DNA of 44,242 bases from Amoeboaphelidium occidentale (lineage: Eukaryota > Aphelidiomycota > Aphelidea), in NCBI GenBank assembly GCA_023515795.1, contig JALGPX010000098.1, forward strand, positions 1-44,242, written 5' to 3'. A program made the position numbers and the translations under genes. Below are positions 10,269 to 22,668 of this stretch, in pieces. A model generated the notes under the pieces. The model worked only from the letters and a program-made list of their open reading frames with translations. It was not told the DNA's origin and ran no database searches. Each line of letters starts with the position of its first letter. Within the stretch, counting starts at the first letter, position 1.

Positions 10269-12219
10269 TCAAGCTGAAGCATTATTGCCTCCTTGAGGCG
10301 GTTGTGCACCTGGTTGAGGCTGACCAAATTGGCCTCCATACATTCCAGGATGTGATTGACCAAATGGCATACCAGGCATTCCAGGCATACCGGGTTGTGG
10401 TGGACCCATTGGCATTCCACCGTAAACCGACATCATAGGGTTCATCATTGGATTCATCATCATAGGATTAATAGGCGGAGCATATACAGAAGCCATAGCC
10501 ATTGGGTTGTTAGGATCACCTGTTGGAACCATCATTGTCTGCATTGGAGGCATGGTTGGTGCTGAAGCGACCATGACTAATGGATCTTTAGCTTTTCTGT
10601 ACGTGACCAAGACACCAACAATGATTGCCAATACAATGACAGAGAATACAACAATCACAAAAACCAAAACAAGGTTGACTTCAGCAGCTGGAGCAACTTG
10701 AGGTTTCGGTGAAGGAATAATTCTTGGCCTTGGAGTGGTGGTGGTTGATGATGCTTTTGTACCGAAAATAGGGACAGCCATAGTGTCGTAAACAATATCA
10801 TCAGTTTGAGTAAATGAAATTTCTTCATCCTCAGGAACATCATCAACCAAGATTTCCCAAACATCATTGAATGCCGCGTTTCCTAGACGGCCACCAAAGA
10901 AATAGTACCTGTTCTGCGCATAATAAGCGAACGAAGCTGGACGTTCACGAGCAGGTGCCACATTGGCAAGATCTTGAACACCTTTTGTTCCGTAATTACC
11001 AGCTTCATTAGTTTTAGTACTGCCACCAAGCCAAACAAAGTATGTGCTGGTGATATTGTAACCAAAGAAATCAGCCAAGAATGCTGTACCCCCGGAGCCA
11101 ATATCGTATCTAGCACCACCATAAATGTAAATCATCTGCTTGTCAGGATTGTAGAAAACTGCGGCACCATATCTTGCCTTTGGTAGAACGTTTGGTGACT
11201 GTCTTTGCTTGATTCCATAAGTACCCCTTCCATCAGTGGAACGAGTTCCTGCTATCCAAGCCATTTGTTTTGATGTTACATTATATGCCCAAATATCATC
11301 CAAGTTACCGCGCTGCAAGGCACTTTCACCGTAACCACTAAAAGATATTAATTCTGCATCATGAGAAATGTTACCTTATTAAATAAACAAGCCCGTTCTT
11401 CTTATCGACTACAGCAGAACCTTGACCACGAACACCAGGGTAATATTCGGAGGAATATACTCCTTTCTCGCCATATGAACCATAACCAAACATAACTGGA
11501 GCTATTCCGGCTGTCCAAACAAACGAATTTGTCTCAACGTGGTACTCCCACATATCTTGAAACATTCTCCAGCCATCCATGTTACCACCGAATATGTAGA
11601 ACACTTTTGAAGTTGGTTCGTAAGTGTTGATAGCAAAGTATCTTGCTGGAGGAGCATTTGTACTTGCGACCACACCTTTCGTGCCGTAATTTCCTTCAAA
11701 ATCAACATCTTGGCTGCCAGCGACCCAAGTCCAAGCATTATTGGCATTATCGTGCTTCCACATATCACCGTACTTGGAGTCTAGATTGTATCCGCCAAAT
11801 ACAAAAGTTGATCCCGAAGCTTCATCATGGAAAGATGCATGACCATGTCTGGCACCTGGAGTGTTCTCAGAGTTCGCAACATTAATGGTACCAAAAGAGA
11901 CAGTCGTTCCTTCGCATTTGTCTCCTTCCGTGAAACTCCATTGTCTTACAGGCAATTCGAAAATCCACTTGTCGGAACATCTCCTGTTGTTGAATGTCCT
12001 ACCTCCGCTTAAAAAGCCTGCAGAGGATGAACTAGGGCCAAAAGCCATATCAAGCAGTGCAGGAGGTTCATTGCTATCACTGAATGACCCAGGAGTTCCG
12101 TAACTACCTTCAGCAGATGCCACGTTTGAACCCGATATATGCGTAAAGTACACTTTCGACTTTACAATTGGCGCGATAGCCAAGCACAAAAGGAATAATT
12201 TACGTACAATTTGTGTCAT
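10269..12219 (-). CDS. Kelch-like type I membrane protein with Pro/Met/Gly tail
   Basis: Exons are 12219-11375 and 11337-10269 (37-nt intron; the splice restores GLVYLISGYGES), giving 637 residues. The signal peptide is MTQIVRKLFLLCLAIAPIVK. The ectodomain of about 470 residues has kelch-like repeats of about 60 residues, each with W-W-GG-type, YGTKGV, PGAR or PPAR, and Y-FGG elements (WTWVAGSQDVDFEGNYGTKG, KVFYIFGGN). A membrane span lies at about 497-522 (VNLVLVFVIVVFSVIVLAII). The tail of about 115 residues is low-complexity, rich in Pro, Met, Gly and Gln (PMMMNPMMNPMM, QPGMPGMPGMPFGQ); there is no kinase domain. It is the first of seven kelch genes in a row. Sequence signatures give the architecture; ligand and function are unknown, and a surface receptor is inference. 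Confidence 0.9.
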
Positions 12220-12300
12220 ATTGTGAACAAGTTCAAATTGAATGATCCCATGTGTGCTATTTATACATTCGGCGGCTGTTGATTCGACTTGAAACGGGTT

Positions 12301-12306
12301 TTTATT
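12301..12306 (-). terminator. AATAAA overlapping the stop of kelch-pseudokinase A
   Basis: On the minus strand the TAA stop (12307-12305) shares two bases with AATAAA (12306-12301). Its use is inferred from position. Confidence 0.5.
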
Positions 12307-14909
12307 ACTTTGACGCTTTCAAGAGCTTGGAAATTAAAATAGCCAAGCTGAAAAGGTCTCCAGACTTAAGAATTTGAGCAGAATTGAATGATGGGACATC
12401 TCCACGTAAACCAGTGAAAATTTCTGGCGCAACAAAGTTTGCTGCTTTACCGTCAATTCGGTACTCAGCAAAAACAGCAGAGGCTTCCTTGTCATTAGTA
12501 ATGCGTTGCAAACTTCCAAAACCAGTGAGAACTCCGCGTATTGTTTTATACTTTTCCACAAAAACATTTCTTAGTTTCAAATTTCTGTGAGCATATCCCA
12601 TATCGTGTAACGCTTTCAAAGCCCTCGAGACATCAAAGACCACATTAAATAGATCCATTATTGACAATTGAGAGCTTTGCAAGTATTGCTCTAAAGTGCC
12701 AAGCGGATATGCTGGAAATATCAAAGCTGGAGGCGATGTTGAGTAACCAACTAAGTTAGCAATCTTCACGTCTTTGAACTTGGACAAGTTGAGCAAAATC
12801 GAGGCCTCAATCCAAAATGCATCATGTATTCCTTTATCAAGTCCATCGATAGTTGAACCTCCAAAAACTTTGATTGTGAGTTTATCAGATAGTGCTTTGA
12901 CTTGTGATGACACTGCAATACCATTGTAAATAGGGCATCCATTTTGAGTTCCTATTTGTACAACTGCATCGAAATCTCCGCCATTGACCAACATCGATTC
13001 AGGAACATCAGATTTGGCTTCCTGTACTGCGCTAAATGGATACTTCACTAGCGGGACAGGAGTCTTAATTGTAGAAAGATCCAACGTAGAGCTACCATTT
13101 GCCACGTTCTTTCTAGAAGTATTTTGAGTATCTCTACCCTCGCTTGTTGCTATTGTGGAATCTCCTGCTTCTGATTTCTTTCCTTGAGCAAGAACAGCTT
13201 CGCGATAACTATTTCTACGTACATACAACATGACTATTAGCACAATGATCAAAAGAACTAATGCACTACCACCAGCTACACCAATAACCAATGGCGCAGA
13301 AACTCCTGCTGCAGCAACAGGCTCGTTCTCGACAAAATTAGTCCTGTCTCTCTGACGTATTTCGGTAGTTTCAACAATTTCACTGACAGAAGTTGTCGAG
13401 TTATTTGGGATAAAATCTTCCAGAAAAACACCTTCTTCAGAATATTTCCAAAGGTCATTGAGTACATCAGATGCAGATGAAAAACCGCCTAGTAGATACA
13501 AAAGATTAGTTCCCGAGTCCCAGTGGATTATGTTGGATGCTTTTGACGGTGGTAAGTTTGTATCACTTCCAACACCCTGGGTTCCAAAAGACCCTGCACT
13601 ATCAAAAGCTAAAGTTCCATGAACCCATGCCCATTGTTCACGCACAAGATCATGCTTCCATAGATCTAAAACTTAGTCTGGAAAGAATATAATTACCGTT
13701 CAAGTAAACATCAGAAAACCCGCCCCTTCTGAACCCGATGCCGCCCCTTGCAATTCAGTAAAACAAATATAAAGCTTACCACAGCATCAGCGAATTATCT
13801 ACAGTATTGTAAATCATGGTTGCGTATCTTCTTGATCTAGGCCTTGCGGCTGGTCCAATGACGTTTCTTTTATCGTAAGCGAAGCCGCTGGAGTCAATTT
13901 CTCTACCACCACCAAGCCATGTAAAAAGATTAGCTTGAATGTCATATCTCCACAAATCATTGAGCAATCCAGTAGTTCTGTTGTTATTACCGTAGCCTCC
14001 AAAGAAGTATAGAGCCTCTGTTTCTTTGACAAAGGCATAAGCAGAACCTTTACGTGAGCCAGGTTGGTTTAAGTTGGTTGTAACACCCTCGTCGCCAAAG
14101 AAAGCCTTTGTATCAAATTCAGATAGTCCATTAATCCATGTCCAGTTACGAGATACCACAGAATACTGCCAAACATCAGCAAGAAGTAACTCTACAGATG
14201 ATTGAGCAAGAATACATACACCTCCGATAACATAGAATGTTCTGGTTTTTGGGTTGCCAAAGTAAATCATACTATGTCGAGCACCAGGATCATTCTCTGA
14301 ACTTTCAACCCCAAGTGTCCCGTATGTAGCACGCAACCCAGACAACTGCGACCCGCTTTCCCAGCTCCATAAAAGTGTAGATAAGCTGATCTTGAACATG
14401 GAGCCCAGGACTGAGAAGTCATCGGTTTGACCTCCGTATACATAGTAAGAAAATGAAGGTTCATCATAGAAGGCTGCTGCATAGATTCTTCCACCGGGCG
14501 TCACAGTCGGATTAGGTGTAAATCTTCTACCAAAGAATATGGCTGCAGCATAACCTGTATTATCACCCGATATCCAAGTGACATAAGTGCTGTTCACATC
14601 AACCTTGAAAAGATTATTAGTGATACTGTTTCTTCCCCAACCGCAGCAGTAGTAGAAAGTAGAATCTTCAACTGATACAAATGCAGTGCCAGCCATTGAC
14701 GGCGACTTGTTCGTTGCAGCTGTGACATTCTTGGTACCAAAGAATCCTCGATCATTATGAGTTGATAGTCCAGTGAGCCAAGTAAACTTCCCTGCAACTT
14801 CTGTGACAAAAAGAAGAGATAGTATGGCGGCTTGCAGAGTATTCAAGAGTTTGAATTGTATGATCATCCAGAACTGTAATTCAGAAAGCACTGATTGATG
14901 AAACAGCAT
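12305..14909 (-). CDS. Kelch-like receptor with cytoplasmic pseudokinase (A)
   Basis: Exons are 14909-13780, 13746-13697 and 13665-12305. The introns are 33 and 31 nt and the middle exon is only 50 nt; joining restores GGFSDVYLNDLWKHDLV. The product is 846 residues. Translation may instead start at the ATG at 14867; either gives a signal peptide ending near VTEVAG. The kelch-like ectodomain is followed by a membrane span at about 518-540, a GSSTLDLSTIKTPVPLVKY juxtamembrane segment, and a kinase-like domain. The beta-3 lysine (LTIKVFG) and helix C glutamate (FWIEASIL) remain, but the catalytic loop reads YAHRNLKLRNVF (HRD to HRN) and DFG reads GFG. VAPEIF keeps the APE motif. The protein ends at ISKLLKASK, just after helix F. 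It is head-to-head with the next gene. Catalysis is probably lost; a scaffolding or allosteric role is inference. Confidence 0.9.
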
Positions 14910-15230
14910 TGATGAAGCTGAACATTCATGATATATTTTATATGATCAAATAGACTGGAGATGAAACATAGAGCAGTTTATTGTTAGGTAAAATTGATAC
15001 TTGAAACAAGTCAAGTTAATTCCGTGGATCCATCCACGTAAAGCTTTTTTTGGCAAGGAACCAGTAGAATTTTCATTGCAACCAAAAGACGTCCCATAAT
15101 AAGCACTAATAGCACCTTTTAACATACGTGTCGGCTGTTGTGCGTCTTAGACCAGCGTTACCGGCGTTCCTGCACGAATCACCTTGGCCGTTCAAGAAGC
15201 TAAAAATAACTTGATACACTTTTGTCATTC
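14910..15230 (+). promoter_or_regulatory. Divergent intergenic region between two kelch genes
   Basis: This 321-nt gap separates the start codons of two divergent kelch genes and must hold both promoters. No coding sequence is visible. The one distinct element is a perfect inverted repeat at 15023-15038 (CGTGGAT, two bases, ATCCACG), a candidate binding site for a dimeric regulator. No clear TATA box was seen. Confidence 0.5.
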
Positions 15231-17277
15231 ATGATGGCAAAAGCGGTTCTCTTAAGTTGTATAGCAGTATTGATCTCTTTACCCATCGTTAAGCCACAAG
15301 GTGTTGGTTGGACATGGATGGCTGGAACCAAGTTCGCGGAACCTGATTTGAACACTGGTGTGAAATATCAGTTTAGTGCTGATACGAACCCTTCCTGTCT
15401 ATTTGAGGGTTCCATGGCCTACAGTCAAGTTTCAAAAATCGCGTATGTATATGGAAGTTGGTGCTTCGGTGCATTTGACTCCTTCTGGGCTTTCAACCGA
15501 ACTAGCACGCAATGGGCTCATATGGGAGGTAACGTTGACGTCGACCAAGAAGCAAATTTCGCCGGCGGGATCAAAGGAAGACCTTCCCCTATCATCTATC
15601 CGGGTTCTTTGGCAGATGCTTTCTCATACTTTGACGATCTGCTTCAAACATTTGGAATGTTTGGTGGTATGTATGCTGGGGGAGGCCGTTATCGTAATGA
15701 TCTATGGGCCTTCGAAGTACCAACAACATTATGGACTTGGGTCGGTGGAGCTGGTGAAACTGCCGTCGACGGAATATCAAATTACGGAACGAACAGTCGT
15801 CATGTCTACCAAGCTGAGGTTTGGCCTGGAGCAAGAGCACAAGGCGCCTTTTCTTGGGATAATTCAACACGCAGGTTCTTTGTTATTGGAGGTTATGGCT
15901 ACGCTGGTATTCAAGAATTGCGTCTTCACTCCGACGTCTGGTCGTACAAACCCGATTTAGGCCAGTGGGCATGGCATAGTGGTTCTCAACTTGGTAATCA
16001 AGCACCTAATTTCGGCAGAACTGGTGCATTTGGCGCTTCTACAGTTCCTGGTGGAAGAGTTGTACCTGGCTCCTATTTTGATCCTTTAACTAGAAGATTG
16101 TTTGTGTTTGGTGGTTTCGGATACTCTCAAAATGGCGCTGGTGATTTATCAGATTTGTGGGAGTACGGCGTTGACCTTTTCCAATGGAAATATCTTGGAG
16201 GCCCAAAAACCATTGTTACTGTAAGTGATTACGGAAGACTGCTCGTTGCTAGCCCTTCTAATGTGGTTCACGGCAGAGAATGGCCTGGTCTTTCTTTTGA
16301 TCCTTTCCGTTCAAGAATTTACGTCTTTGGTGGCTTTGCTCTCGATAGCGGAGGAAATTACCAGTCAATGAATGACTACTGGGAGTTCAGCTTGAATACT
16401 ACATTGTGGAGATGGTTGGGAGGAAGTAGAAATTCTAATCAGCCTGGCCGTTACGGTCAAATAGGTGTATTCTCGAATGCTAACACTCCTGGTGGTAAAG
16501 CAGGTCCGTCCATGTTTTTTGACACAGATTCAAGGCAACTATGGATCTTTGGTGGATTGGGTGCTGATGTTTCAGGAAGTAATCTTTGACGGTTTTCCAG
16601 CGAAATGCTTATCTTTAGATTTTGGATATGTCACTGATGTTTGGAGATTCCAGACCCCAACTATAAGGGAAGACTTTGATAAAGGAAATATCACAGATGA
16701 AGTTACCACAACTGAAGTATTGGCAACTCGTCGTATCACGACTGCACCACCAAGACAAGGTCCTCAAAGAGTTGTTGGTAGTGCAGAAGACCAGTCTTCG
16801 TACTTCTCATTGAACAATCCTGGTGTTGTTATTGGTTTATCTGTTGCAGTAGTTGTTGTAGTTATCGGCTTGATCTACGTTTGTGTAAAGAGCGCTGCTA
16901 GAAAGAGTGTTGCAGATGCAATTGTTTTGGATCCTATGACTTCTACAACTATGATGATGACCGGCACCGGTGCTACATTTATGGGTGTGCCTCCTGCTGG
17001 ATCAACATTTATGGGATTGCCTCCTGCTGGTTCCACGTTCATGGGTATGCCACCTCAAGGAGCAACATTTATGGGTTTCCAACCACAAACAGGTACTTTC
17101 ATGGGATTCCAGCCACAGACAGGTACATTTATGGGTATGCAGCCTCAAAATGGAACGTTCATGGGTTTCCAACCACAGGGAATGTATCCAGTTCCTAACA
17201 TGATGGCGCCTCAGGCTCAACCCGCTGCTGCACCACCTGCTCAGATTGAAAACTCTGAGAAAAGCAACACTGTTTGA
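15231..17277 (+). CDS. Kelch-like type I membrane protein with TFMG-repeat tail
   Basis: Exons are 15231-16578 and 16619-17277 (40-nt intron; the splice gives VSGNFGYVTDVWRF), for 668 residues. The ATG at 15231 starts the signal peptide MMAKAVLLSCIAVLISLPIV; an in-frame TTG upstream is ignored. The ectodomain carries six kelch-like repeats (WTWMAGTKF, WTWVGGAG, WAWHSGSQ, RLFVFGGFG, RIYVFGGF, QLWIFGGLG). A membrane span at about 515-537 (VVIGLSVAVVVVVIGLIYVC) is followed by a tail of about 130 residues holding seven exact-length ten-residue repeats of the type G(A/S/T)TFMG(V/L/M/F)(P/Q)P(A/Q). There is no kinase domain. It is divergent from pseudokinase receptor A and lies 150 nt upstream of pseudokinase receptor B on the same strand. 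Function is unknown; the repetitive tail could be a multivalent binding platform. Confidence 0.9.
16969..17178 (+). repeat. Seven tandem 30-bp repeats encoding GxTFMG decapeptides
   Basis: The stretch is 7 x 30 bp. Each unit encodes ten residues with an invariant TFMG core; the first three units read (V/L/M)PP(A/Q) and the last four read (F/M)QPQ. The sharp switch suggests two rounds of duplication. No unit is broken and the frame is kept throughout. Confidence 0.9.
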
Positions 17278-17427
17278 GTTCAAGCTAAAATGAATAAAAA
17301 GGATGTAGGTTGGTTATATCGCGCGCTACTAGCGGCTTTGTCTTAATCGTCAGCGTCAACGCTTTGTCCAATCTTAGTGGAAGTGATATTTTTATCACCT
17401 CTGGTGTCAACGCAACTTCTCTGATCA

Positions 17428-20077
17428 ATGAAAGGATTAGGCTTTATATCTTTACTAGTCAGCCAGGCGATCGCAACATGGGTTTGGACTGGTGGTCAGC
17501 AGAGAACTGGTGCGGATCCTACCTTCGGATCAAAAGGAGAAAGCTGTCTCGGTTGCGATCCAGGTGCACTACAAGGCCATGCTGGTGTGTATGCTGCTGG
17601 AAAGCTTTATCTTAGCTCTGGCAAGAAATGTACGTTTGTTATCCGGTTTCAACGCTGATCATTATTATAGTCAATGCGCAAAGAAGTGATGATGTCTGGA
17701 TATATGATGTCGAGGCTCAAGAATGGACGTGGATTTATGGCTCAGGAAGAAGTTCTGCCCCAAGAATCAACTACAATCTGACCATGAATGTACTATCCAC
17801 AAGGGTTGTTCCTGGTGGCAGAGAATTCCATGCAGTCTTCTTTGACATCCCTTCTAACAATCTGTATGTCTTTGGTGGAACTCCTGATCCTTTTGGAAAT
17901 CAAGTTTTACCAACAAGCACAATGTTCCGTTACGATATTGATAGTGGTCGTTGGGCTTGGGTCTCTGGTACAAGAGACGGTGTTACTGTCTTTGAGTTCG
18001 AAGGCGCTTATCTTGGTAGCCACGGCGCCAGATGGGAGGAAGGCCCCGAGTACTTTCCTCAACCAGTTACACAGATGGGTTACTACAATGACCATAGAAC
18101 CAGATGCTTTTATATATTTGGTGGTCTCTATGGCACTAATCCTAACCTGCTTGTAACACAAAACTTTCGCTTTAACGATTTGTGGCGTTTCAACGTTACT
18201 TCCGGCCATTGGGCTTGGTTAGCAGGTTCCGGCCCTGGCGCTGCAAACTCAGTCGCCATAGCATCCTCAGATTCTAACAAATTTGATGATTTTAATGTCC
18301 CTGGTGCCAGAGCTGGTTGTAATTTGGCTGTTGATTCAATAAGAGGGTTTGTCTACATTTTTGGTGGATTTGGATACGGTGTTACTACACCTGGTGCCTT
18401 GAATGATCTTTGGGCCTATGATTTGAACAAGGATCAATTCGGTCTTTTGAAAGGCGCTACTGATCCTACACAAGCTGTTGGTATTTATGGTTTAAAGAAT
18501 CAACACAATCCTAGAGCTGTGCCAAAAGCTAGATGGGAAGCATTCTTTGCTATCGACCAAGAAATGGGATGCTTATACATGTTTGGAGGCCAAAACTACA
18601 GACAAGGAAGTCCAACTATTAGAGTTTACTACATGGACAGTTGGCGTTTTGACTTTGCTTCCTCAAACTGGGCTTGGATTGCCGGAGGTTCTGAGCCAGA
18701 CTCCCAAGGTATTTTTGGAGAGAAGAATGTTCCAAGGTTCATTAATAACCCTCCTGGTAAGAGTGCTGGCGCTTATTTTTATGACTACGATAAGAAATTA
18801 TTTTATGTTCATGGAGGTCGTAAGAATCGGCAGGATGAAGTTGGAAATGACTTCTTTTATTTCATTGACGATGTCTCCGAAAGATTATATGCTCTTTCTA
18901 CCGCTAGTGTTGCTTCCATCAGTCGTCCTGATCCGAAATCCTTCAGTAGAAGATTTGAGGGAACGAGAGCCTTTGAACCACAAGAACTTTCAGATATTCA
19001 GAAGATATTCTCTAACCCTGGTGTCGTTATCGGTATTGTCGCTGGTATAATTTTGCTACTCGTTGCTATTGGTTTGCTCGTTTGGACTATCCGTAGAGAT
19101 AAGAAAGCAGGATTTGATTCTTTCTTTGCCAATAGTACCAAAGGTTCAACGACTATTGCTGATGGTGCATCAACAATCACTTCTAGTAAACGCAGAGGAG
19201 ACAAAACCAAAACAAGTTCTGATCGCACAAGAACAACGACAAGAAACACCAGTGTCATGGGAGGTGATACAAAGACTGGTACCGTCACTGAAACTGAAGA
19301 AGACAATATTGAAGTTGTGAAGCCTGATATTCCGCTTGAGATTGAAATTGACAAGTCAAAATTCATCGTCGGTCAGAAGGTTGGCTCCCAGAACAGCGTT
19401 CCAATTTACTCTGGATCCGCTGTCAGCGATGAGTTGAAGAGCTTCGGTGAACATTTACACATCAAGTTTTACGGAGAGTCAATGTCTATGGTAAGAAAGA
19501 GTCAACAACAAGCATTTTGGGATGAAGTTGCACTGTTGAACTCATTGAAGGATTGTGACTTTATTGCAAGAATGCTCGGTTACTCAGTCGAACCAACATG
19601 TATTTTGATTCCATATTACCCATTAGGCAATTTGGAGCAAATATTTGTCTCTAAAAGTTTGACGTTCCGTCCGTTCAACATTTTGAGAATCGCTCTTGAC
19701 ATGGCAAGAGCTTTGCAAGTGTTGCATAACCGTTCATTAGCTCATCGTAACTTCAAGGTATTATTCTACGGATTTTATCGATCTCATCTCTTTAGCCGCG
19801 CAATATTTTCTTGAATGAGGAAGGACCTATCCTGACTGCTGTCGTAACTGGTTTGGGCGGCTGCGGAAAATGCGACAATGAGGAAAATGCTTCAAAATGT
19901 TATGAGAAGGTCAAGTTGGATTCCAACAGTTTGAGTTATGCTGCTCCAGAGCTGTTTTTGTCAGTCAAGCGCTTCCCTCCAACTGTTAATGTTGTCAAGT
20001 GCGTAAAAGGAACCGATGTGTTTGCTTTCTCTGCCATACTTGCTAAACTATTGAAGTCAATCAATGAATGGTATTAA
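17428..20077 (+). CDS. Kelch-like receptor with cytoplasmic pseudokinase (B, divergent)
   Basis: Exons are 17428-17629, 17671-19757 and 19796-20077 (introns 41 and 38 nt), giving 856 residues. The ATG at 17428 starts the signal peptide MKGLGFISLLVSQAIA, followed directly by the first kelch motif (TWVWTGGQQ). The first splice restores QRSDDVWIYDVEAQEWTW; the second joins AHRNFK to PRNIFL inside the catalytic loop. The ectodomain has kelch-like repeats; the membrane span is at about 515-538 (VVIGIVAGIILLLVAIGLLV), then a Ser/Thr/Arg-rich linker. The kinase-like domain keeps HIKFYG lysine and FWDEVALL glutamate, but has HRN for HRD, GLG for DFG, and AAPELF for APE. It ends AKLLKSINEWY. Unlike the others it lacks the GSSTLDLS juxtamembrane motif and has an extra Cys/Asn/Glu-containing insert after GLG, so it is the most diverged pseudokinase member. 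Confidence 0.88.
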
Positions 20078-20144
20078 CCCAAATGACTTCAGTATCTGCA
20101 AAACAATAAAAACAATTCTGCGACACGAGAATATTACAAGAACC

Positions 20145-20150
20145 TTTATT
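20145..20150 (-). terminator. AATAAA overlapping the stop of kelch-pseudokinase C
   Basis: The minus-strand TAA stop (20151-20149) overlaps AATAAA (20150-20145). Its use is inferred from position. Confidence 0.5.
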
Positions 20151-22668
20151 ACTTTAATGACTTCAACATTTTTGAAACCAACATGGCCCATGAAAACAAA
20201 TCACCGGCTTTCAAAGCGGAAGAAGCATTCAAAGCAGGAACTTGTCCACGAAGTGCATTAAAAACTTCTGGAGCGACAAAATTGGCAGCCTTAGCATCAA
20301 TTCGATAATTAGGAAATGCCTTTGCGGCTACTGCATCGTCTGAGCCAAAACGTTGTAAACCGCCGAAGCCTGTCAAAACTCCATGAATGCCTTTGTCACT
20401 CTGGACAAACACGTTTCTTAACTTGACGTTTCTATGAGCGTATCCAAGCTCATGCAAAACTTTCAAAGCTTTTGCGACATCTGTTACAATGTTGTACACA
20501 TCTGCCAGTGAGCTGCTTGATTGTTGGGTTAAATAAGTCTCCAACGTGCCAAGAGGAAAAGCAGGCATGATCAGGGCAACAGGCTCCAAGCAATAAGAAA
20601 CGAAAGACGAGATGCTGACGTCATAAGTGCCTAGCTTGATTAGAAGTGCGGCTTCTTCCCAGAACGCATCTTCTACACCAGGTTCAAGTGACGAAACATT
20701 CTTACCAAAGAGCTTCACAGTAAACCTATCGCCGCGACTTTTTAAGGAAGCTCCAGTTGCCATAGCGTTATACAGTGCGGATCCGTTCTGAGTAGCGAAT
20801 TGCAAAACACAATCGAAATCTTCCCCAGAAGTACTTGAATAACTTTGAACAGATTTTTTACTTTCAGAAACAGAATCCGGCTTGTATTTCACTAAAGGAC
20901 TAGGCGTTTTCACCACACCAAGGTCTAAAGTACTGCTACCTAGTTTTACAGCCTTGCTCCTAAGAGACCCATCCTCAATGGAGCTAAAGCCAGTTGCATC
21001 AACGGTTGTGCTTTCGCCTGGTGCAGTTTTTGCCTCAGCAATCATAGCTTCTTTGTAACTCTGGCGCTTGATGTACAACATTAGAACCAAAGCACCTACA
21101 ACAAGAAGAAACGCTACAGCGCCTGAAATGCCAATAATTGCTGGTGTTGAAATGCCAGCCACAGAGTCATTAAGTTCTTCTGCAAAGTTTTTCCTGTCCC
21201 TTGGGACAATGCTTGTTGACGTAGTGGAATAGGCATTCTCACTACTAGTCATTTCTGTAGAATCTTGGAGAACTGGTTCAGGAAGGTCATCGACAAAAAA
21301 CCACAAGTCATTCATAGCGCCGGCCGTAGTTTTGAAGCCGCCATGAACCCAGAACCTATTTGTGTCCGTATCGTAACAATATGCGCCGTCTGCTTTTGCA
21401 CCGGGATAGTTTGAAGGTGAAGAAACTCCTTTAGTGCCAAAAGAGCCTGCTGTAGGATTGAATGATCCTCCTACCCATGCGAACAAGTTCAAGTCTAGCG
21501 AATATTTCCAAAGGTCAGATAGCAAAACCGCTTGATTTGATCTGATATTCGCGCCTCCATAAATGTATAATTGGTTCTTAGACGGATTGAAAGCCATGTG
21601 AGCGCTGAAACGAGCTCGTGGAACGTTTCCATCACCCCAAACATTTCTCTGGTTCGCAGCACCATTAGGATTAACAGCAAAACTTCCAGAATACCAAGCC
21701 CACATATTCGAATTGAAATCGTATGCCCATAAGTCATTCAAATTTCCCAGCTCAACTCTTGCCCAACCAGAACCGCCAAAAAGATACCCGATTTTGTTTG
21801 TCTTGTCATAGGAAAAGGATGCAAACGCTCTTGCGCCAGGAATTAAATTCTCGGCAAATATTGTCTGATTAAATCCGTAAGTGCCTGTTGTATCCTGAGT
21901 TCCAGGCCCATGTATCCATGTAAAGTTCCAAGATACATAATCAAACATCCACATATCAGCATATCTCTTTTCAGCACTAGTCCCAGCAGCAATGTGAATT
22001 CCACCAAAAATGTACAGTTTCCTATCGGTTGTATCACTCCAATAAGATACTCCGTACATAGCAGGCGGCTCATAATTCTGCGATGATACTCCTTTTGGAC
22101 CAAACTTTCCTTCTGCACCTGTTGCAAGAGAACCGCCAACCCATGCAAACATAAGGGCATCAAGATCAAACTGGAAGATCGTATTGGTTACTTGGGCTGT
22201 ACCAACAATACCGCCAAACATGAACAAGGAATTGGAAGCGGGATCAATAGAGAATGTGCTACCACTTCTTCCACCAACAGAATTGAACCTGAGAAACCTG
22301 AACTTTGACCCAGCACTCATAGGAGTTGCATAAGAGTTACCATCTCCGTAACCCCACCAGTAACGATCAGTGGCAGGATCCCAACGCTAACATGTTATCA
22401 TGCTGGAGCTTTGACGACTTACATAGATATTATTTGAGTAACCATTATTGATATTTCCAGCAAAAAGGTACAGATTACCATTCCACCATAAAGCTTGATG
22501 GCCATTCAATCCACCAGGAATGTTGGCAGGAGATGATGTATTCAGCACATCGTTGAAACCCCAGCCTCCACCATTAGACAATCCAGACGCCCAGATCCAT
22601 CCAGCAAGCACATGATGTACCTGAAGAAGTGTGATAGCCACTAATGATAGAAACTTCTGTTGAAACAT
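20149..22668 (-). CDS. Kelch-like receptor with cytoplasmic pseudokinase (C)
   Basis: Exons are 22668-22423 and 22386-20149 (36-nt intron; the splice gives NNIYRWDPATDRYWW), for 827 residues. The ATG at 22668 starts the signal peptide MFQQKFLSLVAITLLQVHHV. Six kelch-like repeats follow (FAWVGGSLATGAEGKFGPKG, QLYIYGGA, RFWVHGGF). The span lies at about 497-520 (AIIGISGAVAFLLVVGALVL). The juxtamembrane motif GSSTLDLGVVKTPSPLVKY precedes a kinase-like domain: nucleotide loop replaced by FATQNGSALYNAM, lysine kept (TVKLFGK), FWEEAALL kept, catalytic loop YAHRNVKLRNVF, DFG replaced by GFG, VAPEVF kept. The end is VSKMLKSLK, after helix F. It converges with B (71 nt between stop codons) and is head-to-head with D, to which it is very similar. 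Confidence 0.92.

Noticed and set aside
17310..17615. Open frame upstream of kelch-pseudokinase B as an alternative N-terminus
   Set aside because: It starts at TTG and is out of frame with the kelch sequence; the ATG at 17428 gives a signal peptide directly followed by the first kelch motif.
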